The notes under the pieces were generated by a model, which saw only the letters and a list, made by a program, of their open reading frames with translations, made no database searches and was not told the origin of the DNA. The translations under genes and the position numbers were made by a program. A stretch of DNA of 64,000 bases, taken from positions 2,294,001 to 2,358,000 of the forward strand of contig NZ_VIWW01000001.1 of assembly GCF_007829885.1 (NCBI RefSeq), given 5' to 3'. This document shows, piece after piece, positions 49,209 through 58,162 of this stretch; position 1 is the stretch's first letter, and the number at the start of each line of letters is the position of its first letter. The stretch comes from Streptomyces brevispora (GTDB lineage: Bacteria > Actinomycetota > Actinomycetes > Streptomycetales > Streptomycetaceae).

Positions 49209-50314
49209 TGGCTGGTGCGGAGGACCCCCGGGAACCCTCCGGGAGGGCTGCCACGGTGCCGTTGCCCGGGACGACCGGGCCCCGGGGAAACGACCCCGAA
49301 CACCTGCTCAGGCTCAGGGACGATCTGCGCAGGACCCCGGTGGTCGACGTTCCGCTGCGGGAGCTGCGGGTCGCGGACTCCCCTCGCCGTCGCCTGGAGA
49401 CTCCGGAACACACCCGTACGCTCGCGGAACTCGGCGAACGGCTGCCGCCCGTGCTGGTGCATCGCGCGTCGATGACGGTCATTGACGGCATCCACCGCCT
49501 GCGAGCAGCCCAGCTACGGGGCTGGACCAGCATCGCCGTCCGCTACTTCGACGGCAGCGCGGAGGACGGCCGGCTCCTGGCCGTGGCCCTGAACGTCGTC
49601 CACGGCCTGCCCCTGTCGGTCAACGAGCGCACCGCCGCCGTCAAGCGCATCCTGACGAGGCATCCGGAGTGGTCGGACCGGTCCGTGGCCTCGGTGGCGG
49701 GCCTGTCACCGACGAAGACGGCCGAGATACGGCGCCGTCTGCTCGGGGACGTCCCACCCGGCACGGCACGCATGGGGCGGGACGGTCGCGTCCGGCCCCT
49801 CGACTCCGCCCGCCGCCGCGAACGGGCCGCCGAGCTCCTCCGGGAGAACCCGGAGGCCTCCTTGCGACAGATCGGGAGAGAGGCAGGGCTCTCCCCCGCC
49901 ACGGTCGCCGATGTCCGGGACCGGATCGCCCGGGGCGAGGGCGCGGTCGCACCACGGCGCACCTCCCGCACCACGGCGCCCGCGACCGGCGCCCCGCCGG
50001 TCGCTGCCGCGCAGGCGCCTCCGGATGCCATGGAGATCTTCGGCCTGCTGCGGCGTGATCCCTCCCTGCGCCTCAGCGAGGCCGGACGCTCCGTCCTGCG
50101 CCTGCTGGACGCGGGGGCCGCGGTCGCCAGGAACAGGGAAGGCATCGCGGCGAGCCTGCCCTCGCACTGCAAGGCGTCGGTGGCCCGGCTCGCCCAGGTC
50201 TACGCGGAGAGCTGGCAGCTCTTCGCCGCCGAACTGCAGCCCGGGGACACGCGGCCCGCGGACCGCCGCTTCCATCCCGGCGGCGAACCCGACCGGTCCG
50301 AACGGGCCTCCTGA
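49208..50314 (+). CDS. ParB/StrR-like transcriptional regulator
   Basis: 368 residues. The N-terminal ParB/Srx-type domain is visible: VVDVPLRELRVADSPR, then HTRTLAELGERLPPVLVHR and MTVIDGIHRLRAAQLRGWTSIAV, with the H-R-L-x-A-A pattern of StrR/KorB-type nuclease-fold regulators. It continues with an HTH (RSVASVAGLSPTKTAEIRRRL) and a second possible HTH (SLRQIGREAGLSPATVADVRDRI). The C-terminus has a helix-rich segment. StrR-like activators control aminoglycoside and glycopeptide clusters. The GTG start overlaps the stop of the DSGWQ peptide gene. It is most likely the right-edge regulator of the island. Confidence 0.85.
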   Translation: MAGAEDPREPSGRAATVPLPGTTGPRGNDPEHLLRLRDDLRRTPVVDVPLRELRVADSPRRRLETPEHTRTLAELGERLPPVLVHRASMTVIDGIHRLRAAQLRGWTSIAVRYFDGSAEDGRLLAVALNVVHGLPLSVNERTAAVKRILTRHPEWSDRSVASVAGLSPTKTAEIRRRLLGDVPPGTARMGRDGRVRPLDSARRRERAAELLRENPEASLRQIGREAGLSPATVADVRDRIARGEGAVAPRRTSRTTAPATGAPPVAAAQAPPDAMEIFGLLRRDPSLRLSEAGRSVLRLLDAGAAVARNREGIAASLPSHCKASVARLAQVYAESWQLFAAELQPGDTRPADRRFHPGGEPDRSERAS

Positions 50315-50381
50315 CCGACGGACCGGGCGAGGCTCCGGCCTCCCCGTGGACGCGGTGGGACCGTCCAGGGGGTGTCCGTCA

Positions 50382-50422
50382 GCCGGGGTCCCTGGGGGAG
50401 AACCTCCCCCAGGGACTCCGGC
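50382..50422. terminator. Terminator after the ParB-like gene
   Basis: GCCGGGGTCCCTGGGGGAG (50382-50400) pairs with CTCCCCCAGGGACTCCGGC (50404-50422) through 19 bp with one G-U type pair and an AAC loop. The rest of the 236-base gap (50423-50550) shows no feature. Confidence 0.8.
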
Positions 50423-50550
50423 CGCACGCCCTTGCGTCGCGGGCCGACGTGGACCTCTCCGTACGAGGCGGAGTTCAGCAGCGGGGCGGACGCGGCCCCC
50501 GCGTACAGCCCCCCAGCTCGACCGGGCGGCCGTGGCGGGTCAGACGCGGC

Positions 50551-52779
50551 TCAGACGCGGGTCAGCTCGCGCTCACCGCCGTGGTCCGGACCGGCGCCGT
50601 CCTCGGCGGAGGTGCCGAGCTCCTTGCGCAGCCCCTCGCCCTCCACGTCCACGTTGGGCAGTATCCGGTCCAGCCGGCGCGGCAGCCACCAGGCCCGCTT
50701 GCCGAGCAGGGCGAGGACCGCGGGCACGATCGCCATCCGGACGACGAACGCGTCGAAGAAGACGGCGATGGCCAGCGAGAAGCCGATCATCTTGATCATC
50801 TGCTCACCGGAGCCGATGAAGCCGGAGAAGACCGCCATCATGATCACGGCCGCGGCCGTGACCACCCGGGCACCGTCCTTGAAGCCGGTGACGATCGCCT
50901 GGCCGGGCTGCTCCCCGTGGACGTACGCCTCACGCATCCGGGTCACGAGGAAGACCTCGTAGTCCATCGCGAGACCGAAGACCACACCGACCATGAAGAT
51001 CGGCATCATCGACATGATCGGACCGGTCTGCTCGACCCCGAAGAGCGAGCCGAGCCAGCCCCACTGGAAGACCGCGACGACCGCGCCCAGGGCGGCGACG
51101 ACCGAGAGCAGGAAGCCGAGCGCCGCCTTCAGCGGAACCAGTACCGACCGGAAGACCACCATCAGCAGCAGGAAGGCGAGGCCGACGACGAGCGCCAGGT
51201 AGGGCAGCAGCGCGTCGTTCATCTTCTGGGAGAAGTCGATGTTCATCGCGGTGGAGCCGGTGACCAGGACCTCGGCGCCGGTTTCGGACGTGATGTCGCC
51301 ACCCGCGTCGCGGATCGCGTGGACGACGTTCTCGGTCTCGACCGAGCTCGGCCGGTCCTTCGGGACGACGGTGATCATCGCCGCGTCGCCGGCCTTGTTG
51401 AAGTTGGCCGGGGTGACGGCGACGACGCCCGGCATGTCGGAGATCTCGTCGCCGACCCGCTTGGCGGCGGCCTTGCCGTCGGAACTGTTCTCGGTGTCGA
51501 CGACGACCATCAGCGGGCCGTTGAAGCCGGGGCCGAAGCCCTCGGAGAGCAGGTCGTAGGCGCGGCGCTGGGTGGTGCTGGTGGGCTGGGAGCCGTCGTC
51601 CGGCAGGCCCATCTCCAGGGACGCGGCCGGGATCGCGATCGCACCCAGGCCGAGGACGCCGACGAGCAGCACCCACACGGGCTTGCGCAGCACGAACCGT
51701 GCCCAGCGGGTGCCCATGTTCGGCTTGGCCTCGGGCCGGTTCTCGGCCTCGGCGGCCTTGCGCGCCTTGCGTCCCATGACCCGCTTGCCCGCGAAGCCCA
51801 GCATGGCCGGGACGAGGGTGAGCGCGATGAGGACGGCGATGGCGACCGTGCCGGCCGCGGCGAAGCCCATCTTCGACAGCATCGGGATGTTGACGACGGC
51901 CAGGCCGACCAGGGCGATGACCACGGTGAGCCCGGCGAAGACGACCGCGGAACCGGCCGTGCCGACCGCCCGTCCCGCCGCCTCCTCGTGCTCCCGGCCC
52001 TCGGCCAGTTCGGCACGGTAGCGGGAGACGATGAAGAGCGCGTAGTCGATGCCGACCGCGAGGCCGATCATCATCGCGAGGATCGAGGTGGTGGAACCGA
52101 GGTCCAGCACATTGGCCAGCGCCGTGATCGACGCGACGCCGATGCCGACGCCGATCAGCGCGGTGAGCAGGGGCAGCCCCGCCGCGATGAGCGATCCGAA
52201 GGTGATGACCAGCACCACCGCGGCCAGGGCGACGCCGATGATCTCGGTGGCCCCGGTCTCCGGCATCACCTGGAGCGCGTCACCGCCGATCTCCACGGTC
52301 ATCCCGGTCTTCTGCGCCGTCTCGCCCGCGTCCTTCAGTGCGGTCCGGGTCTCGTCGGTCAGCTCCATCGAGTTGACCTTGTAGGTCACCGAGACATAAG
52401 CGGTCGAGCCGTTCTTGGAGACGGCCTTGCCCTCGTACGGGTCGACGACCGCGGCGACCTGCTGCGAGCCGGACTTCAGCTGACCGGCGATCTTCTTGAC
52501 GTCGGCCTTGTTCGCCGGGTCCGTCATCTTCTGGCCCTCGGGGGCCTTGAAGACGATGCGCGCGGTCGCGCCGTCGGCACTGGCCGCGGGGAATCGCTGT
52601 TCCAGCAGGTCGAAGGCCTTCTGCGCCTCCGTACCGGGGATCGAGAAGGAACTGGAGGTGGCGGTGGACGCGGAGGCCGCGCCGACTCCGGCGAGCGCCA
52701 GCAGTGCCACCCAGATCAGGGCGACATAGCGGCGGCGCCGGAAGGCGAGCCGTCCGAGCTTGTAGAGGAATGTGGCCAC
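50551..52779 (-). CDS. MMPL/RND family transporter
   Basis: 742-residue MMPL-type transporter with 12 predicted helices in two halves. After the first helix (YVALIWVALLALAGVG) lies an external porter domain with SFSIPGTEAQKAFDLLEQRFP; the second half repeats this theme (TSTTQRRAYDLLSEGFGPGFNGPL). The central helices include FGSLIAAGLPLLTALIGVGIG and GIDYALFIVSRYRAELAEGREHEEA, and the mirror sequence GLAMDYEVFLVTRMREAYVHGE; the Asp in each (ID-Y, MD-Y) is the proton relay of MmpL proteins. The gene follows a TetR gene, probably its regulator. Confidence 0.92.
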   Translation of the reverse strand: MATFLYKLGRLAFRRRRYVALIWVALLALAGVGAASASTATSSSFSIPGTEAQKAFDLLEQRFPAASADGATARIVFKAPEGQKMTDPANKADVKKIAGQLKSGSQQVAAVVDPYEGKAVSKNGSTAYVSVTYKVNSMELTDETRTALKDAGETAQKTGMTVEIGGDALQVMPETGATEIIGVALAAVVLVITFGSLIAAGLPLLTALIGVGIGVASITALANVLDLGSTTSILAMMIGLAVGIDYALFIVSRYRAELAEGREHEEAAGRAVGTAGSAVVFAGLTVVIALVGLAVVNIPMLSKMGFAAAGTVAIAVLIALTLVPAMLGFAGKRVMGRKARKAAEAENRPEAKPNMGTRWARFVLRKPVWVLLVGVLGLGAIAIPAASLEMGLPDDGSQPTSTTQRRAYDLLSEGFGPGFNGPLMVVVDTENSSDGKAAAKRVGDEISDMPGVVAVTPANFNKAGDAAMITVVPKDRPSSVETENVVHAIRDAGGDITSETGAEVLVTGSTAMNIDFSQKMNDALLPYLALVVGLAFLLLMVVFRSVLVPLKAALGFLLSVVAALGAVVAVFQWGWLGSLFGVEQTGPIMSMMPIFMVGVVFGLAMDYEVFLVTRMREAYVHGEQPGQAIVTGFKDGARVVTAAAVIMMAVFSGFIGSGEQMIKMIGFSLAIAVFFDAFVVRMAIVPAVLALLGKRAWWLPRRLDRILPNVDVEGEGLRKELGTSAEDGAGPDHGGERELTRV

Positions 52780-52893
52780 GGAGGCGTACTCCCGGTCAGG
52801 TCGTTGAGTGGAAAAGGGCGTGAGGAACCAGCCCGACGACGAGAGCGGCGTGTCAGGTGGGAGGTGAGGAGAGGGCCGTACCGGGGACGGGCG

Positions 52894-53466
52894 TCAGATT
52901 CCGAGAGCGGGGAGGATCACGGAGTCGACGTAGTCGGTGAGGAACGCACGGTCCACCGCGCGGTCCTCGACCAGCTGCCGAGCGGCGAACGCGCCGATCA
53001 GCATGTGCGATACGTACTTCAGCGCCGGGTTGTCCGGGCGCAGCTCACCCCGGTCCAGGGCTCGGCGCAGCAGCGTTTCGAGACCGGTCAGTTCCGGCTC
53101 GATCAGCAGGTCACGCAGGGCCTGGAGGAGGTCTGGGTTGTTGTGGACGGCATGGCTCAGACCCCGCATCAGCGCGGCGTCCTTCTCCATCTGGCAGTCG
53201 TCGGTGCGGCTCAGGACGGCGTGGAAGTCACCGCGCAGCGAGCCGGTGTCGACCTCGCCGAGGGACACCGGCTTGTTGTGCCTCAGAGCCGTGACGACGA
53301 GCTCGGGCTTGCTCCCCCACTGGCGGTAGAGGGTGGCCTTGCTGGAACGGGTTCGCGCGGCTACGGCGTCCATGGTCAGGCCGTCGTAGCCGACCTCGCG
53401 GAGCAGGTCGAGCACGGCGGCGTACAGCTCGCTCTCACGCTCGGGCGTGAGCCGTGTGCGTGCCAT
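52894..53466 (-). CDS. TetR family regulator of the MMPL transporter
   Basis: 190 residues. The HTH is RESELYAAVLDLLREVGYDGLTMDAVAARTRSSKATLYRQWGSKPELV, split as expected around the T-L-Y recognition helix (KATLYRQW). The C-terminal domain contains the small-molecule pocket region with HMLIGAFAARQLVEDRAVDR. The ATG at 53466 is chosen; preceding codons run into the operator region. It is upstream of mmpL on the same strand, 114 bases apart, and divergent from the tricorn protease gene. Two palindromes with CGAAAC/GTTTCG half-sites lie in the promoter, consistent with autoregulation. Confidence 0.88.
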   Translation of the reverse strand: MARTRLTPERESELYAAVLDLLREVGYDGLTMDAVAARTRSSKATLYRQWGSKPELVVTALRHNKPVSLGEVDTGSLRGDFHAVLSRTDDCQMEKDAALMRGLSHAVHNNPDLLQALRDLLIEPELTGLETLLRRALDRGELRPDNPALKYVSHMLIGAFAARQLVEDRAVDRAFLTDYVDSVILPALGI

Positions 53467-53537
53467 GTGCCGACCTCCCGTTCCTGAGCTCGTACGATCC
53501 TGTGCGCTCTCGCGTGCTTCGCACATCAGTCAATCGA

Positions 53538-53600
53538 ACGAAACTGTTTCGTACACATCGACGGTACCCCGGGCGCCGAGCGAAACGAACTCGTTTCGCT
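53538..53600. promoter_or_regulatory. Two TetR-type palindromes
   Basis: ACGAAAC-T-GTTTCGT (53538-53552) and AGCGAAACG-AACT-CGTTTCGCT (53579-53600) share the CGAAAC/GTTTCG half-site and lie between the divergent TetR and tricorn genes. The spacing between their centres is about 44 bases, so two dimers could bind on one side of the helix. Confidence 0.75.
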
Positions 53601-53653
53601 TGTGTTGCGCACCACAAGTTGCCGCCGCCCTCTCGCGCGGAAAACATTGGGGG

Positions 53654-56600
53654 GTGAGTGACGACGTCTCGTATCTCCGGTTCCCGCACCTCCACGAGGA
53701 TCTGCTCTGCTTCGCCGCAGAGGACGATCTCTGGGTCGCCCCCCTCGCCCCCGAGGGCGACCGGCCCGGACGCGCCTGGCGGGTGACCGTCGACCGCACC
53801 AGAGTCGGCCATCCGCGCTTCTCCCCCGACGGGACCCGGATCGCGTACACGACCTGGCGCAGTCTCGACCCCGAGATCCACCTCGCGCCGGTCACCGGCG
53901 GCCCGGCCCGCCGGCTCACCTACTGGGGTTCGACGGACGCCCGGGTCTGCGGCTGGACCCCGGACGCCGGGGACGCCGCGCAGATCCTCGCCGTGTCCTC
54001 GCACCGGCAGCCGTTCTCGTACTTCTCCTGGGCCTACAGCGTGCCCACGGACGGCAGCCCCGGCGGCAAACTGCCCTGGGGCCCGGTCTCCGACATCGCC
54101 GTAGCGGACATCGACGGCGAGCGCCGCACCCTGCTGCTCTCCGGCACCCCGCCGCACGAACCAGCCGCCTGGAAGCGCTACCGGGGCGGGGCGACGGGGC
54201 GCCTGTGGCTGCACGGCGAGCGGCTGCTCCCGGACATCGGCGGACACCTCGCCTCGCCGATGTTCGTCGGCGGCCGGATCGCCTTCCTCTCCGACCACGA
54301 GGGCGTCGGCAACCTCTACTCCTGCCTGCCCGACGGCAGCGATCTGCGCCGCCACAGCGACCACGACGCGTTCTACGCCCGGCACGCCTCCAGCGACGGG
54401 CGGCGGGTCGTCTACCAGTGCGCGGGCGAGCTGTGGCTGGCCGACGACCTGGAGTCGCCGGGCGCGGTGCCCCGCAAGCTGGAGGTACGGCTCGGCGGTC
54501 CGCGCGCCGGACGGCGCCCCTACCAGGTGTCGGCCGCCAGCCATGTCGACTCGCTCTCCGTGGACGAGACCGGCCGGGCCAGCGCCGTATCGGTACGCGG
54601 CAGCCTGTACTGGCTCACCCACCGCGACGGGCCCGCCCGCACCATCGCCGACACCGCCGGTGTGCGGGTCAGGCTGCCGGAGATGCTCGGCAGCGGCGGC
54701 CAGGTGGCGTACGTGACGGACGCGGACGGCGAGGACGCGGTCGAGATCGCCTATCTGCCGCGTGCCAGCGGCGACCGCGCACCGCGTCGGCTCGCCTCCG
54801 GCCGGCTCGGCCGGGTCCAGGAGCTGATCGCCGACCCGGACGGAGAACGTCTCGCGATCGCCTCGCACGACGGCCGTCTCCTCCTCCTGGACACGGACGA
54901 GGAGACGGCCACCGGCGAACCCACCGAACTCGTCCGCTCCGCCAACGGCCCGGTCCGCGATCTGGCGTTCTCCCCGGACGGGGCCTGGCTGACCTGGTCG
55001 CACCCCGGCGTCGGGCGCTCGCTGCGCAAGATCAAACTGGCCCGCATCCTCGGCCCCGGCGCGCCCGTGATCGTCGACGTCACCAACGGCCGCTTCGAGG
55101 ACGAGAACCCCGTCTTCACGGGCGACGGCCGCTACCTCGCGTTCCTCTCCTGGCGCGGCTTCGACCCGGTGTACGACGTGCACACCGGCGACCTCTCCTT
55201 CCCGCTCGGCTGCCGCCCGTACCTGGTCCCGCTGTCCTCGGCGACCCCCTCCCCCTTCGCGCTCTCCCCCGACGGCCGGCCGGCCGCGGGCGGCCTCGAC
55301 CCGTTGGACTCCGCCGAGGCGGGTGCGGCCGAGGGGTCCACGGTCACCGTCGAGTTCGAGGGCCTGGAGAACCGGGTCACGCCCTTCCCGGTCGCGGCCT
55401 CCAAGTACTCGGCGCTCCACCCGGTCAGCGGCGGCGGACTGGTCTGGCTTCGCTGGCCGATCTCCGGCGCACTCGGCGAGACGTTCGCCAACCCGGCGGA
55501 CATGTCGGGCCGGCCGACCCTGGAGCACTTCAGCATCGCCAAGGCGAAGAAGACCGAACTCGTCGGCCACCTCGACTGGTTCGCCGTCAGCGGCGACGCC
55601 TCCCGGCTGGTCGTGATGGACGACGGCGAACTGCGTGCCGTCCCCGCGACCGAGTTGGGCGACAACGACTCCACGGTCTACCTGGACCTGCGCCGCATCC
55701 TGCACGACGTCGACCCGGCGGCCGAGTGGCGGCAGGCGTACGGCGAGGCCGGCCGCATCATCCGCTCCTACTTCTGGGAGCCGGACATGTGCGGCATCGA
55801 CTGGGACGCGATCCTGGCCCAGTACCGCCCGCTGGTCGAACGAGTCGCCACCCCCGACGAGTTCGCCGACCTCCTGCGCGAGGTGCTGGGCGAACTGGGC
55901 ACCTCGCACGCGTACGTCTCCCCCGCCCGCCGCAACGAGGGCCCGCCGCACTACCAGCGGGCGATGGGCCTGCTCGGCGCGAACCTCTCGTGCCGGGACG
56001 GCAACTGGACCATCCGGCGCATCCTGCCCGGCGACTCCTCGGACTCCAAGGCCCGCTCCCCGCTGGCCGGTACGGGCATCAGGGAGGGCGCGGTCCTCAC
56101 CCACGTGGACGGCCGACCGGTGGACCCGGTCGCCGGCCCCTACCCGCTGCTCTCGGCGGCGGGCGGCACCACGGTCGAGCTGACCTTCAGGCCCGCCGAG
56201 GCGGAGGGCCGCTCCCGCCGGGTCGCGATCGTCCCCCTGGTCGACGAACGCCCGCTGCGCTACCAGGACTGGGTGGCCAAACGCCGCGAGGTGGTACGGG
56301 AGTTGAGCGACGGCCGCTGCGGCTACCTCCACATCCCCGACATGGGCGGCTCCGGCTGGGCCCAGTTCAACCGGGACCTGCGCCTGGAGGTCTCCCGCGA
56401 GGCCCTGATCGTGGACGTACGCGGCAACGCGGGCGGCCACATCAGCGAACTCGTCGTCGAGAAGCTCACCCGCACGATCCTCGGCTGGGACCTCACCCGC
56501 AACGCCCAGCCCGTCAGTTACGCCTCCAACGCCCCCCGCGGCCCGGTGGTCGCCCTGGCCGACGAGGCGACGTCCTCCGACGGCGACATGATCACCGCCG

Positions 56601-56938
56601 TGTTCCGCCTGCTGAAGCTGGGCCCGGTGGTGGGCCAGCGCACCTGGGGCGGCGTGGTCGGCATGACCGGCCGGCACCGGCTGGGCGACGGCACGGTGAT
56701 CACGGTCCCGATGAACGCGGCGTGGTTCGACGCGTACGGCTGGTCGGTGGAGAACCACGGCGTCTCCCCCGATGCGGAGGCCCTGCGTACGCCGCTGGAC
56801 TGGGCGGAGGGCCGCCACGCGGTCCTGGACGACGCGGTCTGGATGGCCCTGGACCTCCTGGCAGCGCACCCGTCGGCGACGCCACCGACATACGAGGCGG
56901 CCCCGAACCTCAGGCGGCCGGCGTTGCCGCCGCGGTGA
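53654..56938 (+). CDS. Tricorn protease homolog (S41 family)
   Basis: About 1,094-residue cytosolic peptidase. The N-terminal half contains beta-propeller repeats ([38 protein letters not shown]). The C-terminal half has a PDZ-like domain and the S41 catalytic core. The catalytic pieces match Tricorn: S-H in [10 protein letters not shown] near residue 750, SSDGD near 975 (S-D nucleophile region) and [11 protein letters not shown] near 1030. [15 protein letters not shown] is also typical. Length equals the family norm. The GTG at 53654 starts just after a G-run. It trims peptides released by the proteasome in archaea and actinobacteria. Confidence 0.92.
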   Translation: MSDDVSYLRFPHLHEDLLCFAAEDDLWVAPLAPEGDRPGRAWRVTVDRTRVGHPRFSPDGTRIAYTTWRSLDPEIHLAPVTGGPARRLTYWGSTDARVCGWTPDAGDAAQILAVSSHRQPFSYFSWAYSVPTDGSPGGKLPWGPVSDIAVADIDGERRTLLLSGTPPHEPAAWKRYRGGATGRLWLHGERLLPDIGGHLASPMFVGGRIAFLSDHEGVGNLYSCLPDGSDLRRHSDHDAFYARHASSDGRRVVYQCAGELWLADDLESPGAVPRKLEVRLGGPRAGRRPYQVSAASHVDSLSVDETGRASAVSVRGSLYWLTHRDGPARTIADTAGVRVRLPEMLGSGGQVAYVTDADGEDAVEIAYLPRASGDRAPRRLASGRLGRVQELIADPDGERLAIASHDGRLLLLDTDEETATGEPTELVRSANGPVRDLAFSPDGAWLTWSHPGVGRSLRKIKLARILGPGAPVIVDVTNGRFEDENPVFTGDGRYLAFLSWRGFDPVYDVHTGDLSFPLGCRPYLVPLSSATPSPFALSPDGRPAAGGLDPLDSAEAGAAEGSTVTVEFEGLENRVTPFPVAASKYSALHPVSGGGLVWLRWPISGALGETFANPADMSGRPTLEHFSIAKAKKTELVGHLDWFAVSGDASRLVVMDDGELRAVPATELGDNDSTVYLDLRRILHDVDPAAEWRQAYGEAGRIIRSYFWEPDMCGIDWDAILAQYRPLVERVATPDEFADLLREVLGELGTSHAYVSPARRNEGPPHYQRAMGLLGANLSCRDGNWTIRRILPGDSSDSKARSPLAGTGIREGAVLTHVDGRPVDPVAGPYPLLSAAGGTTVELTFRPAEAEGRSRRVAIVPLVDERPLRYQDWVAKRREVVRELSDGRCGYLHIPDMGGSGWAQFNRDLRLEVSREALIVDVRGNAGGHISELVVEKLTRTILGWDLTRNAQPVSYASNAPRGPVVALADEATSSDGDMITAVFRLLKLGPVVGQRTWGGVVGMTGRHRLGDGTVITVPMNAAWFDAYGWSVENHGVSPDAEALRTPLDWAEGRHAVLDDAVWMALDLLAAHPSATPPTYEAAPNLRRPALPPR

Positions 56939-57203
56939 CGGGGCACCCCTGACCGAGGTGGCAGGGCTGGACCGAGCCGCTACCGCCGGCCTCATCGCCG
57001 ATCGCTTGGGGCGCGGCCGCCGCTCCGGCCCCCTGAGCGCCCCCTCCGTGCCGGCCGTGCGCTGTGCGGACACCGCCCCGGCACGTTCCAGCCACTCGAC
57101 GGCGCGCGTAGGCATCCGGCCCGCGCCTGAACGCGACGCCCCCACCGTAGGGCTGGCCGAAAAATGCACGGGCTTCGGCCCGGGCGCCGCCCGGCGCTAC
57201 CGG

Positions 57204-57641
57204 CGCGATGTACTCGGCTACCTCTTCCAGAACTACGCCCTGATCGAGAACGCGACTGTCGCCGCCAACCTCGAAGTGGCCATGAAACCGCGCAGGAAGC
57301 GGGGGGACTCCCCGACCGTCGCCGACGCCCTCGAACGCGTCGGGCTGGACGGCCGCGAGAAGGAACAGGTCCACCGACTCAGCGGCGGCGAACAGCAGCG
57401 CGTCGCGCTGGCCCGCCTCATCGTCAAACAACCGGCCCTCGTGCTGGCCGACGAACCCACCGGCGCGCTCGACCACGACAACACCACCCTGGTGGTGGAC
57501 ATCCTCCGCACGATGAGTGATGACGGCTGCGCCGTGGTCATCGCCACGCACAACGACGCTGTCCGAGACCGCTGCGACACCGTCCTGACGGTAGGAAGCA
57601 CGACGGAACCGGAGCCCGTCAAGAAAAAGGAGCACGCATGA
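57204..57641 (+). pseudogene. 5'-truncated lactococcin-972-type ABC exporter ATPase
   Basis: A 145-codon open segment encodes the C-terminal part of an ABC ATPase: Q-loop in [22 protein letters not shown], signature [15 protein letters not shown], Walker [14 protein letters not shown] and H-loop VIATHNDAV. The Walker A region and first beta strands are missing, and the 265 bases upstream read as unrelated sequence. [16 protein letters not shown] is the hallmark of the lactococcin-972/bacteriocin exporter ATPase group. Without Walker A it cannot bind ATP in the usual way. The C-terminus EPVKKKEHA and a coupled small gene remain. Confidence 0.8.
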
Positions 57642-57763
57642 AGATCCGTCTCGCCTGGGCTGTCCCGCTCGGCATAGTCGTCCTTGCCGCCATCGCGGTC
57701 TTCGCCGTCTACGGCACACACGCATTCACCATCGCCGGGCGGATCGCAGAGACGGTCCTCTGA
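57638..57763 (+). CDS. 41-residue membrane peptide downstream of the ATPase remnant
   Basis: The sequence starts [20 protein letters not shown] and continues [21 protein letters not shown]. One hydrophobic helix with a basic N-terminus and short polar tail. The ATG overlaps the ATPase stop (ATGA) and an AAGGAG site lies just upstream, so it was probably coupled to the transporter. It could be the residue of the permease N-terminus or a genuine small subunit. It is not recognised as a known family. Confidence 0.5.
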   Translation: MKIRLAWAVPLGIVVLAAIAVFAVYGTHAFTIAGRIAETVL

Positions 57764-57821
57764 CGGCACAGGGCCCGGCGCCGGGCGGCAGTCATGAGCC
57801 CGGCCCCCCGCTCCACGCGGA

Positions 57822-57857
57822 GAGGGGCACGCCCGGAACGAACCGGGCGCGCCCCTC
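57822..57857. terminator. Terminator between membrane peptide and the small hydrophilic gene
   Basis: GAGGGGCACGCCCGG (57822-57836) pairs with CCGGGCGCGCCCCTC (57843-57857) with one mismatch and loop AACGAA. It lies between convergent genes. Confidence 0.75.
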
Positions 57858-57880
57858 ACATGTACCGCGCTACCGCAACG

Positions 57881-58075
57881 TCAGCGGTCGAACTTCTCGC
57901 GATGGTCGTCCGCCATACCCCGGGCCCTGTCACGACCCTGCTCAGACGCGTCGGAGGGGCGGTCGGACCCGCCCTTCGACCGGTCCTTGCCCTCGCTCTT
58001 GCCGTCCTTCATCTTCTTCTGCGCCTGGTCGGCAAGATCCTGCGCCTTGTCCTTGAACTGGTCGGCAATGCCCAT
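57881..58075 (-). CDS. Small hydrophilic protein, CsbD/antitoxin-like
   Basis: 64 residues: MGIADQFKDKAQDLADQAQK then a Lys/Asp/Gly/Ser-rich tail with DRPSDASEQGRDRARGMADDHREKFDR. The composition (few hydrophobics, amphipathic helix first) resembles CsbD-like stress proteins and MT0933-type small proteins of actinobacteria, which are abundant but functionally unclear. The ATG at 58075 is preferred over a GTG at 58084 because GAGGAG sits 8-9 bases before it. An 87-base gap upstream separates it from the SDR gene. Confidence 0.7.
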   Translation of the reverse strand: MGIADQFKDKAQDLADQAQKKMKDGKSEGKDRSKGGSDRPSDASEQGRDRARGMADDHREKFDR

Positions 58076-58162
58076 GCTGTTCACTCCTCGGTGGGATGCG
58101 TGGGGATGGCCCCGTAAGGGCCTCGACCAGACTTACACGGCCGGGCATTCACCGCATTTCGA

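Noticed and set aside
37817..50314. Class I-IV lanthipeptide, thiopeptide, lasso peptide or bottromycin cluster
   Set aside because: No LanB/C/M-type, YcaO, lasso cyclase/protease or RRE-like genes; the enzymes are radical SAM and 2OG-dependent types plus a ligase/ACP pair.
50449..53487. 1,012-codon open frame opposite the MMPL/TetR genes
   Set aside because: Asp/Arg/His-rich reverse-strand shadow of the MMPL transporter; no start signals.
53435..57169. 1,244-codon minus-strand open frame opposite tricorn
   Set aside because: Shadow frame: the plus strand encodes an intact S41 protease with catalytic motifs.
56939..57203. Missing N-terminus of the ABC ATPase with Walker A in another frame
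   Set aside because: I examined the three forward frames for a G-x-x-G-x-G-K-S/T sequence and found none, so truncation and not a frameshift is assumed.
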